NCBI RefSeq assembly: GCF_002218005.2
Contig: NZ_AP018679.1
Location: forward strand, 186,001-250,000
Length of the DNA: 64,000 nt
Direction: 5' to 3'
From: Vibrio algivorus
GTDB lineage: Bacteria; Pseudomonadota; Gammaproteobacteria; Enterobacterales; Vibrionaceae
The position numbers and the translations under genes are program-made. Below are positions 16,041-25,397 of the stretch, piece after piece. A model generated the notes under the pieces. It made no database searches, was not told the DNA's origin, and worked only from the letters and a program-made list of their open reading frames with translations. Every line of letters begins with the position of its first letter. Position 1 is the first letter of the stretch.

Positions 16041-17813
16041 ATGGCACATGATAAATATTTTCGGGAAGAGCTTACTTTTTTAAAAGAGCAAGGAAAAAAT
16101 TTCACCGATATATATCCTCAATTATCACGTTTTTTACATGGTCAAAATACTGACCCAGACGTTGAACGACTATTAGAAGGTTTTGCTTTTCTAACAGCGC
16201 GTTTACGTGAAAAAGTTGAAGATGATTTTCCTGAATTTACGCATTCTATTATTAACATGCTTTGGCCTAATTATTTAAGGCCTATCCCTAGTATGTCTAT
16301 CGTTAAATTCTGCCCTAAAAAAAACTTAACTGATGGTCAAGTTATCTCTTCAGGTACGAGTATTAACAGCCGAGAGGTGAATGGTACACAATGCCAGTTT
16401 AAGACTTGTCGTGATTTCACTATTTATCCAATGACGATAGAAAAAGTGATTCCTCATCACACGCGTAAAGCGACGACAATTGAACTTGATTTCCAACTTC
16501 AGGGAACGATGAGTTTAGGTGATATTAACTTATCTAGTATCCGGTTTTTTCTAGGGTCGGATCAATATAGTTCGCAAATGATTTACTTATGGCTCAACCA
16601 TTATATTGATTCCATTACGGTTGAAGCGAAAGGTGTGGATTTTAATATACCTCTAGAATCGTTGAATTCTGTGGGTTTTTCTGACGATGATGGGTTACTA
16701 CCGTATCCAAAGAATGCTTATTCAGGATATCGGATATTACAAGAATATCTAACTTTTCAAGATGCGTTTTATTTCTTTGATTTAAATGACTTAGGTAAAG
16801 CATTACCTAAAAATATTGTAGATGGTTTTAAGCTGAAAATCGCTTTTTCAAAAACCTTACCTGCTGATGTTCGAGTAACGAATGATCATTTTCAATTGTA
16901 TTGTTCACCGGTAATTAATCTTTTTGAACATGATGCAGATCCTATTGATTTAACCGGCAAATCAACAGAGTACAAAATCACACCATCTAGTCGCCTTACT
17001 TCTCATTATGAAGTGTTTAGTGTTAATGAAGTTTATGGCTGGTTGGAAACGAAAGAAGAAGCGCAAGGAAGAATTAGAGGACAGCGAAGAAAATATTCAG
17101 CTTTTGAAAGTTTTCAGCATGAAATTGAGCGAACGAATCATCGTTCTGCAAATTACTATCGAGTAAGAGTTAGGGATAGTCTTCGCAATGATGGATTTGA
17201 TAATTGGTTGTCTTTTGTTCGTAGCGATGAGCAGCAAGCCATTCAATATAATGAAACTGTATCAATAAAGCTGACTTGCACCAATAGATTATTACCTATT
17301 GAGTTAAGCATCGGAGATATTGATCAACCGACGAATACATCACCAATATTTGCATCTTTTGAGAATATCACAATCCCCACACAGACATTAAGGCCTGTAC
17401 TTGATGGAAGTTTACTATGGACATTGATTTCAAATTTATCACTTAATTATTTATCTCTATTATCTAAAGATGCGCTGTGCAGTATTTTCCAAGCCTATGA
17501 CTTTAAAGCTTTGGTCGATAGACAAGCAGAAAAGATAAGTCAAAGGCGTTTGGATGGAATTGAAAAAATTGAATCAAATCCTATTGATAAAATTATACGC
17601 GGTCGATCAGTTCGAGGTTTAGAGTCAGTGCTATATCTTAATCAAAGTGCATTTTCTTCTGAAGGTGAGCTTTACTTATTTGGAACCGTACTCAGTCGAT
17701 TTTTTGCTTTATATGCAAGTATTAATTCTTTTCATCAATTAACAGTAATTAATACGGACAATAATGAGAAATATACATGGAATTTACAGGTAGGGATGCA
17801 ACCACTGATTTAG
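16041..17813 (+). CDS. tssF: T6SS baseplate protein TssF/VasA
   Basis: 590 residues with the typical start FREELTFLKEQGKNFTDIYPQLSRFL, then DPDVERLLEGFAFLTARLREKVEDDFPEF and LWPNYLRPIPSMSIVKF. It starts 2 bases after tssE and overlaps tssG by 37 bases. It is a structural wedge subunit of the cytoplasmic baseplate. Confidence 0.94.
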   Translation: MAHDKYFREELTFLKEQGKNFTDIYPQLSRFLHGQNTDPDVERLLEGFAFLTARLREKVEDDFPEFTHSIINMLWPNYLRPIPSMSIVKFCPKKNLTDGQVISSGTSINSREVNGTQCQFKTCRDFTIYPMTIEKVIPHHTRKATTIELDFQLQGTMSLGDINLSSIRFFLGSDQYSSQMIYLWLNHYIDSITVEAKGVDFNIPLESLNSVGFSDDDGLLPYPKNAYSGYRILQEYLTFQDAFYFFDLNDLGKALPKNIVDGFKLKIAFSKTLPADVRVTNDHFQLYCSPVINLFEHDADPIDLTGKSTEYKITPSSRLTSHYEVFSVNEVYGWLETKEEAQGRIRGQRRKYSAFESFQHEIERTNHRSANYYRVRVRDSLRNDGFDNWLSFVRSDEQQAIQYNETVSIKLTCTNRLLPIELSIGDIDQPTNTSPIFASFENITIPTQTLRPVLDGSLLWTLISNLSLNYLSLLSKDALCSIFQAYDFKALVDRQAEKISQRRLDGIEKIESNPIDKIIRGRSVRGLESVLYLNQSAFSSEGELYLFGTVLSRFFALYASINSFHQLTVINTDNNEKYTWNLQVGMQPLI

Positions 17814-18775
17814 CTAAATTAGAAGTGCATCGATTATCAGAATCTGTGCATGACTTTAATTTTTATCAATTAATTGAGTTACTTCATTTATTTGAAGGAA
17901 ATATACCTGAAGAAAGTGATTGGGAAAGGGAATGTCGACTCTCTTTTTCTGGTAATCCTAGTTTGGGTTTTTCTCCTTCAGATATTACTAAATTAACCTA
18001 TTTTCCCGATGGAAAGTTGAGTTTAGAGACTAACTTTCTTGGTTTATCTGGCGGAGCATCACCACTTCCCGGTTATATATTGGAACAACTTGTTAATGAG
18101 GATCCTGGCGGTCTTCGCAGACCATTTTTTGATTTTTTTAATAATAGAATTGTAAATTTATCTTATCGACTTTGGCGGAAATATCGATATCACGTACGTT
18201 TTAGACCTGGAGCAGAAGATGATTTTTCATCTCAAGTTTTTGCTTTAGTTGGATTGTCTGATGTGTCTTTGCGAGGAGATACACCGATTAACTGGAGCAA
18301 GATGCTTTCTTATTCTGGGTTATTAGCAAGCCGAAGCCGGTCACCTCAAGTTGTTGAAGGAATTATTGCACATTGCTTTGATTTATCGAAAGTTGAGATT
18401 AAAGAGTGGAATATACGTGACGTCAGAATTTCGCAAGAGCAAAGAGGGTTTTTAGGAAAGCAAAATATGACCTTAGGGGTAGATACCGTATTAGGTAGCT
18501 TTATTGAAGATGCTAGTGGGAAATTTACGATTTGTATTTCTCATTTAACCAAAGAGAAATTTTCTGAGTTTTTGCCATCAGGAGAAAATTTTGAACCATT
18601 AAGAAAGCTCATTGAATTCATAGTTCGGGATCAGCTTGCTTATGATATCGAACTGGTTATGGATGGCGAGGCATTAAAAAAGATCAATAGCTCATCAGGT
18701 ATGTCTTTGGGGTGGACCTCTTTCTTAGGTGAAAGTAATAGAAATGGCAGCGTGTTAATTCAAGGAAGACAATAA
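17777..18775 (+). CDS. tssG: T6SS baseplate protein TssG/VasB
   Basis: 332 residues with the TssG motifs FNFYQLIELLHLF, the PSDI segment, GLSGGASPLPGYI and FFDFFNNRIVNLSYRLWRKYRY. The first ATG lies inside the end of tssF (37-base overlap), which suggests coupled translation. It is the partner of TssF in the baseplate wedge. Confidence 0.93.
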   Translation: MEFTGRDATTDLAKLEVHRLSESVHDFNFYQLIELLHLFEGNIPEESDWERECRLSFSGNPSLGFSPSDITKLTYFPDGKLSLETNFLGLSGGASPLPGYILEQLVNEDPGGLRRPFFDFFNNRIVNLSYRLWRKYRYHVRFRPGAEDDFSSQVFALVGLSDVSLRGDTPINWSKMLSYSGLLASRSRSPQVVEGIIAHCFDLSKVEIKEWNIRDVRISQEQRGFLGKQNMTLGVDTVLGSFIEDASGKFTICISHLTKEKFSEFLPSGENFEPLRKLIEFIVRDQLAYDIELVMDGEALKKINSSSGMSLGWTSFLGESNRNGSVLIQGRQ

Positions 18776-18776
18776 A

Positions 18777-20195
18777 ATGACTCTAGGAAGTAACAAATTA
18801 TTTTTAACTGTTTCTAATGTAAAAATATTACAGCCAGGTTTGAATCCTAGCCATACCTTTGATATTAACGGTGGCATTGTTGGCTCGAATGATAACTCTG
18901 TTTGGACGCTATATGATGATGAAAATAATATTTATGAAAATCATTTTGAAATTTTCTATATCGATAACGTTTACTGTGTAAAAGACTTGTGCGGACATAC
19001 CTATATTAATGATTCGGATATGCCATTAGGTTCCGATAATGAAGCCAAATTGCAACATAAAGATGTTCTAAGGGTTGGAGATTATTATATTCGAGTTAAG
19101 TTAACCGAAGATGACGAATTGTCAGATAGTCATTCATTGGAAGAGTTTATTAATAAAAGTAGAAATATATTATTAGATGATGAAGTGTCCATAGGTGTCG
19201 GTCCCAATAAAGAAAAAGTAAAACATGACGATGAGAAATTTCTTGATCCTATTAAAGAGCTAGATAGAGAAAAGCGTGTCAGTAAAGAATCTGATGATAA
19301 TGTTGGCAATGACTTGGAGTTTTTAATTAATAAAAATGAAACTAAAAAAGAATCCGACATTACACCTCAAGCGGATAGTGAGTTTGAACTGACGTCCTCA
19401 ATGAGATTGAAAAGAATATTGGGTTTTGGTCGAAAGAAAAAAATGGACTTGAATTCAGAAAATTATATTGATGGAAGTAGTGACTCTATTTTAGACAACC
19501 CGAAAAATATTGAGAGCTTTAATATGGATGAGAATAACCTAGAAATTTTAGAGAAAGAATTAGCTCAAACTTCGATGCAGGATAAAAGCACTGAGGTGAA
19601 TAGTCATTTAGTCATGGGACCATTGCTAAGTGGGTTAGAACTTCAAGTAGGTAATAGTTCTGGAATAGAAGATGTCCATAAATTGGGAGAAGAGCTTGGT
19701 GAGAGTCTAAAAGCGTGTATTCAGGGGATCTTGAATATTCATAGCCAGGTAGAAAATGGACGCTTTGGTGTGATTAATCGTAACTTACAGCCTATTGAGG
19801 ATAACCCATTAAGACTTGGTCTTAACTATACCGAGACGATGAGAACTTTGTTTGATAATAAGAAAAGCATGGTGCATTTATCTCCTCCTGCCGCGATTGA
19901 GGAAAGCCTTAACAATATTCGCAATCACAATCAAGCCATGCAGGAAGCAACATCAGAAGCACTGCAGCATATTTTAATGGCTTTTTCTCCAGAAGTATTA
20001 CTTAAACGTTTTAATAGTTATAAACGTACAGGTGATACGGATGTTAATACTCCCGAGTCCTGGGCATGGAATATGTATCAGAATTATTTTTCAGAGCTAA
20101 CCTCAAACCGCCAACGAGGCTTTGATAAATTATTTTGGGAAATATTTGAACAGTCTTATGACCGCCGGATCCGAGAGATGCAATTGGAGAAATAA
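18777..20195 (+). CDS. T6SS FHA domain protein (TagH/VasC-like)
   Basis: 472 residues. The N-terminal ~110 residues form an FHA-like domain (FDINGGIVGSNDNSVWTLYDD, then NHFEIFYIDNVYCVKDL). The middle, about residues 120-270, is acidic and poorly conserved. The C-terminal ~200 residues match the T6SS FHA C-domain (EESLNNIRNHNQAMQEATSEALQHILMAFSPEVL, then WNMYQNYFSEL). The FHA arm has Gly-Ser-Asn in place of the common Gly-Arg, so phosphothreonine binding is uncertain. In V. cholerae the equivalent gene (vasC) occupies the same position. Confidence 0.88.
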   Translation: MTLGSNKLFLTVSNVKILQPGLNPSHTFDINGGIVGSNDNSVWTLYDDENNIYENHFEIFYIDNVYCVKDLCGHTYINDSDMPLGSDNEAKLQHKDVLRVGDYYIRVKLTEDDELSDSHSLEEFINKSRNILLDDEVSIGVGPNKEKVKHDDEKFLDPIKELDREKRVSKESDDNVGNDLEFLINKNETKKESDITPQADSEFELTSSMRLKRILGFGRKKKMDLNSENYIDGSSDSILDNPKNIESFNMDENNLEILEKELAQTSMQDKSTEVNSHLVMGPLLSGLELQVGNSSGIEDVHKLGEELGESLKACIQGILNIHSQVENGRFGVINRNLQPIEDNPLRLGLNYTETMRTLFDNKKSMVHLSPPAAIEESLNNIRNHNQAMQEATSEALQHILMAFSPEVLLKRFNSYKRTGDTDVNTPESWAWNMYQNYFSELTSNRQRGFDKLFWEIFEQSYDRRIREMQLEK

Positions 20196-20197
20196 GC

Positions 20198-20668
20198 ATG
20201 AAGTTTATTCTTTCCACACTAGCCATGTGGGTCTTTTTATCGGGATGTAGCTCTGATCCAAAACCAGAGCCAGAACCGACAAAAATCACTATTAGCATGT
20301 TTGCAGATCATGGCGTAAACCCAAATGTAGAAGGGGTTGCATCTCCTGTTGAGATACAAGTCTTCGAGCTTGTTGATGATTCAATGTTGTTATCGACCGA
20401 TTATCATCAAATTCGAGATGACTTTAAAAAAGCGCTCAAAAGCAACTTTGTAAAAAGCTATGACTACGCTTTAACGCCCGGTCAATTTAAATTTATAAGT
20501 GATTTTGAAATTAGTGATGAGACTAATTATATCGGCGTAGTTGTCCACTTTTCAGACCCCGATAATAGTGAATGGAAAAAAACTGTAAAAATAATAAATA
20601 AAGATCATTTATATCATTTATTAGTTTATTTCCGTGACTACGAAGTCATCTTAGAAAAGGTAGAGTAA
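20198..20668 (+). CDS. tssJ: T6SS outer-membrane lipoprotein TssJ/VasD
   Basis: 156 residues. The signal peptide ends in the lipobox FLSGC (Cys17), followed by a short proline/glutamate spacer. A transthyretin-like beta domain follows (PVEIQVFELVDDSML, then YDYALTPGQFKFISDFEISDETNYIGVVVHF). TssJ anchors the TssM-TssL membrane complex to the outer membrane. Confidence 0.93.
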   Translation: MKFILSTLAMWVFLSGCSSDPKPEPEPTKITISMFADHGVNPNVEGVASPVEIQVFELVDDSMLLSTDYHQIRDDFKKALKSNFVKSYDYALTPGQFKFISDFEISDETNYIGVVVHFSDPDNSEWKKTVKIINKDHLYHLLVYFRDYEVILEKVE

Positions 20669-20671
20669 TTC

Positions 20672-22006
20672 ATGTTTACACGTAACCGTGTTATTTGGAG
20701 CGAAGGGCTTTTTATGAAGCCTCAACACTTTCAGCAACAGCAACGTTATCTTGAGTATTATGCGGATGAACGCTCAAAGGCTGTGAGCCCATACTTATAC
20801 GGGGTAACGGAGCTATCTCTTAATCCTGAGTATTTGGCGTTTGGTCGAATCGCGATCGAGAGAGCGGTTGGCATTATGCCCGATGGCTCAATATTTTGTA
20901 TTCCACAGGAAGACTTGTTACCTGATCCTCTTGATATAGAAGACGCCAGCTTAGCGAATCAAATCATTTATTTAGCGATCCCTTTACGCAGTGATTCTTT
21001 GTTAGAAGTTGATTGGCCAGAAGAAAAAGGAACTGGGCGTTATCAGCAGAGAGTTCAAGAACAGCGAGATATTCACTCAATACAGGGGAGCTCAACGCCT
21101 GTTAGTGTTGCTCCGCTTAAAATTCAATTGATGCTAGAAAAGGAAGACAGAACCTCTTATGCATCAATGGCTATCGCTCGGATTCGAGAAAAAAGACCAG
21201 ATGGCAGCATTATGCTTGATGAGAGTTTTATTCCTTGCCATACCAACGTGCTCTGTCACGCCGGTTTACACCGTGTTGTAGGTGAAATCGCAGGTCTTAT
21301 ACGCGAAAGAGCTAAGAATATTGCTCAACAAATTTCATCGCCTACACAAGGTGGTGTGGCAGATGTGTCTGATTTTATGCTACTGCAGGCGTTAAATAAA
21401 ATTCAGCCAAAGTTACAGCATTTATCTGAATTAAGAGGTTTGCACCCTGAACGATTATTTGAATGTTTAAGCTCTATTGCAGGGGAATTAGCAACGTTTA
21501 CCAACGAAAGCCGATTACCACCTTCAATCTCAGCTTATAACCATGATAACCCTGCGGAATCGTTTTGGCCTGTGGTGCACCATTTGCGCCAGAGTTTAAG
21601 TATTGTGCTTGAGCCAAGAGCGGTTTCAATACAATTGCATAAGCGCCAATACGGTTTGATGGTCGCGCCAGTACAAGACCCTCAATTAATTGAAGAAGCC
21701 GAATTTATTATTGCGGTGAAGGCAAGGATGCCAATTGATGAGTTACGCCGTTTATTTATTCAGCAAACTAAAGTGTCATCTGTTGAAAAAATACGAGAGC
21801 TTATTTCTCTTCAATTACCTGGCGTTCCTCTTAACGCATTGCCGGTTGCTCCGCGTCAATTACCGTATCACGCCGGTTACACCTACTACCAGCTTGATAA
21901 AACCAGCCCTGCATGGGAAAGCTTAAAACATTCAACCGGGTTTGCATTTCATGTAGCAGGAGCATTTGAAGATCTTGACCTGCAATTTTGGGCAATTAGG
22001 AGCTAA
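20672..22006 (+). CDS. tssK: T6SS baseplate adaptor TssK/VasE
   Basis: 444 residues with the hallmark start NRVIWSEGLFMKPQHFQQQQRYLE and the C-terminal YHAGYTYYQLDKTSPAWESL...FAFHVAGAF segment. TssK links the baseplate to the TssL-TssM membrane complex. The stop overlaps the next start by one base. Confidence 0.95.
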   Translation: MFTRNRVIWSEGLFMKPQHFQQQQRYLEYYADERSKAVSPYLYGVTELSLNPEYLAFGRIAIERAVGIMPDGSIFCIPQEDLLPDPLDIEDASLANQIIYLAIPLRSDSLLEVDWPEEKGTGRYQQRVQEQRDIHSIQGSSTPVSVAPLKIQLMLEKEDRTSYASMAIARIREKRPDGSIMLDESFIPCHTNVLCHAGLHRVVGEIAGLIRERAKNIAQQISSPTQGGVADVSDFMLLQALNKIQPKLQHLSELRGLHPERLFECLSSIAGELATFTNESRLPPSISAYNHDNPAESFWPVVHHLRQSLSIVLEPRAVSIQLHKRQYGLMVAPVQDPQLIEEAEFIIAVKARMPIDELRRLFIQQTKVSSVEKIRELISLQLPGVPLNALPVAPRQLPYHAGYTYYQLDKTSPAWESLKHSTGFAFHVAGAFEDLDLQFWAIRS

Positions 22007-22782
22007 TGATGAAAACCAATAATACCAATGTTGCAGTGGATGAGTTGCTGTATGAGGGGAGCGAGAATATAGACCGAGATCAAGACTTTTGGTTTCCCTT
22101 ACGTGGTGATAATCCAAATTTATTGATTGATGTTGCTACTCCATTATTTGGTTTAGCACTCAGAGTTAAGCAGTTATCGGAATGCGCGTCTATTGCCAAT
22201 ATTTACCATCAAGTGGTTAAAGAAGTGACAGCGATTGAAATGGAGTTAGCAGAAAATGGCTATGAGCATTCGGTCATTATGGCTTACCGATATGTATTGT
22301 GCACTTTTCTTGATGAGTCGGTAATGGGCACGTCATGGGGAACAAAAAGTATTTGGGCGCAACATTCACTGCTTTCTCGTTTTCATGATGAAACATGGGG
22401 AGGGGAGAAGGTTTTTTCTATTTTGACTCGTTTAGAAAATGATCCTGTTAGATATAAAGATCTTTTGGAATTTATTTTTCATTGCTTGAACTTGGGTTTT
22501 GAAGGTAAGTACAAGGTCGTTTCAAATGGCTTTGCTGAGCGAGAAAGGGTGATTATTAAGCTACATGAGTTATTAAAATCGCTTAACGATTCAGAGCCTA
22601 GCTCTCTTTCTAAAGCAACAGAGCATGTTGTTCACTCTAAATATAAATTAGGTCGACAAATTCCAGTTTGGTCTGTTTTTGTGATGTTTCTTATGGGCTT
22701 GTGCGTTGTTTTTTCTGGGTATTTATACGTACTAAATAATAAGTCAGCCGATGTATTAACCCAATTGAATCAGTTACTTTAA
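22006..22782 (+). CDS. tssL: T6SS inner-membrane protein TssL/DotU family
   Basis: 258 residues (257 from the second ATG at 22009, which has the better spacing from the AGGAG at 21998). DotU features: NPLLIDVATPLFGL-like start, YRYVLCTFLDESVM, LSRFHDETWGGEKVFSIL, and LEFIFHCLNLGFEGKYKV. A single C-terminal membrane anchor lies near residues 224-246. There is no C-terminal OmpA-type peptidoglycan-binding domain, so cell-wall anchoring must come from another protein. It pairs with TssM. Confidence 0.94.
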   Translation: MMKTNNTNVAVDELLYEGSENIDRDQDFWFPLRGDNPNLLIDVATPLFGLALRVKQLSECASIANIYHQVVKEVTAIEMELAENGYEHSVIMAYRYVLCTFLDESVMGTSWGTKSIWAQHSLLSRFHDETWGGEKVFSILTRLENDPVRYKDLLEFIFHCLNLGFEGKYKVVSNGFAERERVIIKLHELLKSLNDSEPSSLSKATEHVVHSKYKLGRQIPVWSVFVMFLMGLCVVFSGYLYVLNNKSADVLTQLNQLL

Positions 22783-22792
22783 AGGTATCATT

Positions 22793-25396
22793 ATGCTACG
22801 AGTTGAATTATCGACACTCATTTCTAAGTTAAATGAACAAACCAAATTCGCTTTAGAACAGGCGGCTTCTTTATGTATTGAAAAGCAGAGCTCTGAAATC
22901 ACGGTCGAGCATCTTTTTAATGTTCTACTTGATAACCCTATTTCTGATTTACGAGTGCTTTTAAAGCAAGCCAATATTGATAGTTTATCTTTAAAAGAAA
23001 AGCTCAGTTTAAGCTACCACACAGAAAGTGGACTAGATACTTATCCAGCCTTTTCTCCTCTTTTAGTGGAATTACTACAAGAAGCTTGGCTACTTTCTAC
23101 TACTGAGTTAAATCAACATCAGTTGCGCTCTGGTGCGATATTTTTAGCCGCGCTTTTACGTAAAGACCGATACCTAGCACTGAATACTATTCCTGTGTTT
23201 GAAGCGATTAATAGAGAGACCTTAAAAAAAGATTTCGATGTGCTTTTAGTTAACTCGGGTGAAACAGAAACAGTTTCACCACAATCAGGTAATACATCAT
23301 CATCGGCCACTTCATCCACTTCGGATTATTTATCTCGATATTGCAAAAATGTCTCTGAATCGGCTCGCAATGGTGAGTTAGATCCGGTGTTATGCCGGGA
23401 TGAAGAGCTTAATTTGATGATTGATATTCTATGTCGACGTCGTAAGAACAGCCCAATTGTTGTTGGAGACGCAGGGGTAGGTAAAAGTGCAATTATTGAA
23501 GGTATGGCGTTACGTATTATTAGTGGACAGGTTCCTGAGCAGTTAAAAAATGTTGATTTATGGTCTTTGGATTTAGGCTTATTGCAAGCCGGTGCTTCGG
23601 TTAAAGGTGAATTTGAAAAACGTCTTCAAGGTGTTATTGAAGATGTGAAAAAATCGAGTAAACCTATTATCATTTTTATTGATGAAGCACATACTTTGAT
23701 TGGTTCGGGTAATCAAGAAGGAGGAAGTGATGCGGCTAATTTACTAAAGCCTGCTCTTGCACGTGGTGAGCTCAGTGCTATTGCTGCTACGACATGGAAA
23801 GAATATAAAAAGTATTTTGAAAAAGATCCAGCCTTAACTCGACGCTTTCAATTGGTTAAGTTGGATGAGCCTACCATTGACCAAGCGGTTGATATTTTAC
23901 GTGGACTAAATTCTGTTTATGAAAAGTCACACCAAGTATTAATTACTGATGATGCATTAAAAGCGGCAGCTGAACTATCTGCTCGCTATATTTCGGGCCG
24001 TCAATTGCCAGATAAAGCGATTGATGTGTTGGATACTGCATGTGCTCGAATTGCAATTAACTTAGCGGTTCCACCGAAACGAATTTCTGCTCTTGCCACA
24101 CTTGCTCATCAAAGAAAGCTTGAAATTGAGATGATTGAACGTTCAATTTATTTAGGACAAAAGCCGGATCAAGACCGCCTCAATGAGCTCCTAGCGCAAC
24201 AAGAAATTGAAAATGTTGAGAAAAGCGAATTAGAAAATAAATGGCAGACTCAGCAAGAACTAGTTAATGACATTTTATCAATACGCACACAGCTTATTTC
24301 TTCGGAAGAGTTACTCGCTGAAGAACTTATAGAGTTAAAAGCAAGTCTTAATCAAAAATACCAGCAGTTAGACCTTATTGAGCATGATGACCGTTTAGTT
24401 CATCCGCATGTCACGTCTCAACAAATTGCAGAAGTGGTCGCTGACTGGACGGGTGTTCCTGTTAACCAAATGAATTCAGACGAGCTGTATAAAATTACTC
24501 ACCTTGTCGATATTTTGGGGGAAACCATTAAAGGCCAAGATACGGCAATTAAGCAGGTACATAAGCATTTACTCACCGCTCGAGCAGATTTAAGGCGAGC
24601 AGGGCGCCCGAAAGGTGCTTTCTTGCTTGTTGGTCCTAGTGGGGTTGGTAAAACGGAAACCGTGGTCCAGTTAGCTAAGCAACTTTATGGCGGAAAGCAA
24701 TTTCTAACCACAATTAACATGTCTGAATACCAAGAGAAGCATACCGTATCACGATTAATTGGTTCCCCCCCTGGTTATGTAGGTTACGGTGAAGGTGGGA
24801 TTTTAACCGAATCAATTCGTAAGATGCCATATTCAGTTGTATTACTCGATGAAGTCGAGAAAGCGCATCCAGAGGTTCTAAATATCTTCTATCAAGCTTT
24901 TGATAAAGGTGAACTGGCCGATGGTGAGGGGCGTCTAATTGATTGTCAGAATGTGGTGTTTTTTCTCACTTCAAACTTAGGTTATCAGACGATTGTCGAC
25001 TATGCCGATCAACCTGAAGTGTTAGAACAAAAGTTATATCCGGAACTTGCTGCATTCTTCAAACCAGCATTATTGGCGAGAATGGAAACAATCCCATATT
25101 TTCCTCTATCGCGAACAGTACTTTCTGAAATTATTAGAGGTAAATTATCGCGTTTAGAGAATTTATTTAAGCAACGCTATGGGGCGAGAGTCACTATTGC
25201 AGATGAATTGTTTGATGAAATATTAAGTCGTGCTAACCGTTCTGAAAATGGGGCACGTATGTTAGAGGCGATCATTGATGGTCAATTATTACCACCAATC
25301 TCATTAGCATTGTTAAATAAATTAGTCGACAAAGAAACGATTTCTCATATTTCGATGTCAGTACAAGATGGCGAGTTTATTGGTGAGGTTGAATAA
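22793..25396 (+). CDS. clpV: T6SS AAA+ disaggregase ClpV/TssH
   Basis: 867 residues. It has an N-terminal ClpN-like repeat domain, first AAA+ domain (Walker A GDAGVGKS, Walker B IIIFIDEAH), a coiled middle region (around 440-530), second AAA+ domain (Walker A GPSGVGKT, Walker B VVLLDEVEKAH), and a ClpB-type C-domain (EIIRGKLSRLENLFKQRYG). ClpV recycles contracted TssB-TssC sheaths in the cytoplasm. An AAAGG ribosome site precedes the ATG. Confidence 0.96.
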   Translation: MLRVELSTLISKLNEQTKFALEQAASLCIEKQSSEITVEHLFNVLLDNPISDLRVLLKQANIDSLSLKEKLSLSYHTESGLDTYPAFSPLLVELLQEAWLLSTTELNQHQLRSGAIFLAALLRKDRYLALNTIPVFEAINRETLKKDFDVLLVNSGETETVSPQSGNTSSSATSSTSDYLSRYCKNVSESARNGELDPVLCRDEELNLMIDILCRRRKNSPIVVGDAGVGKSAIIEGMALRIISGQVPEQLKNVDLWSLDLGLLQAGASVKGEFEKRLQGVIEDVKKSSKPIIIFIDEAHTLIGSGNQEGGSDAANLLKPALARGELSAIAATTWKEYKKYFEKDPALTRRFQLVKLDEPTIDQAVDILRGLNSVYEKSHQVLITDDALKAAAELSARYISGRQLPDKAIDVLDTACARIAINLAVPPKRISALATLAHQRKLEIEMIERSIYLGQKPDQDRLNELLAQQEIENVEKSELENKWQTQQELVNDILSIRTQLISSEELLAEELIELKASLNQKYQQLDLIEHDDRLVHPHVTSQQIAEVVADWTGVPVNQMNSDELYKITHLVDILGETIKGQDTAIKQVHKHLLTARADLRRAGRPKGAFLLVGPSGVGKTETVVQLAKQLYGGKQFLTTINMSEYQEKHTVSRLIGSPPGYVGYGEGGILTESIRKMPYSVVLLDEVEKAHPEVLNIFYQAFDKGELADGEGRLIDCQNVVFFLTSNLGYQTIVDYADQPEVLEQKLYPELAAFFKPALLARMETIPYFPLSRTVLSEIIRGKLSRLENLFKQRYGARVTIADELFDEILSRANRSENGARMLEAIIDGQLLPPISLALLNKLVDKETISHISMSVQDGEFIGEVE

Positions 25397-25397
25397 G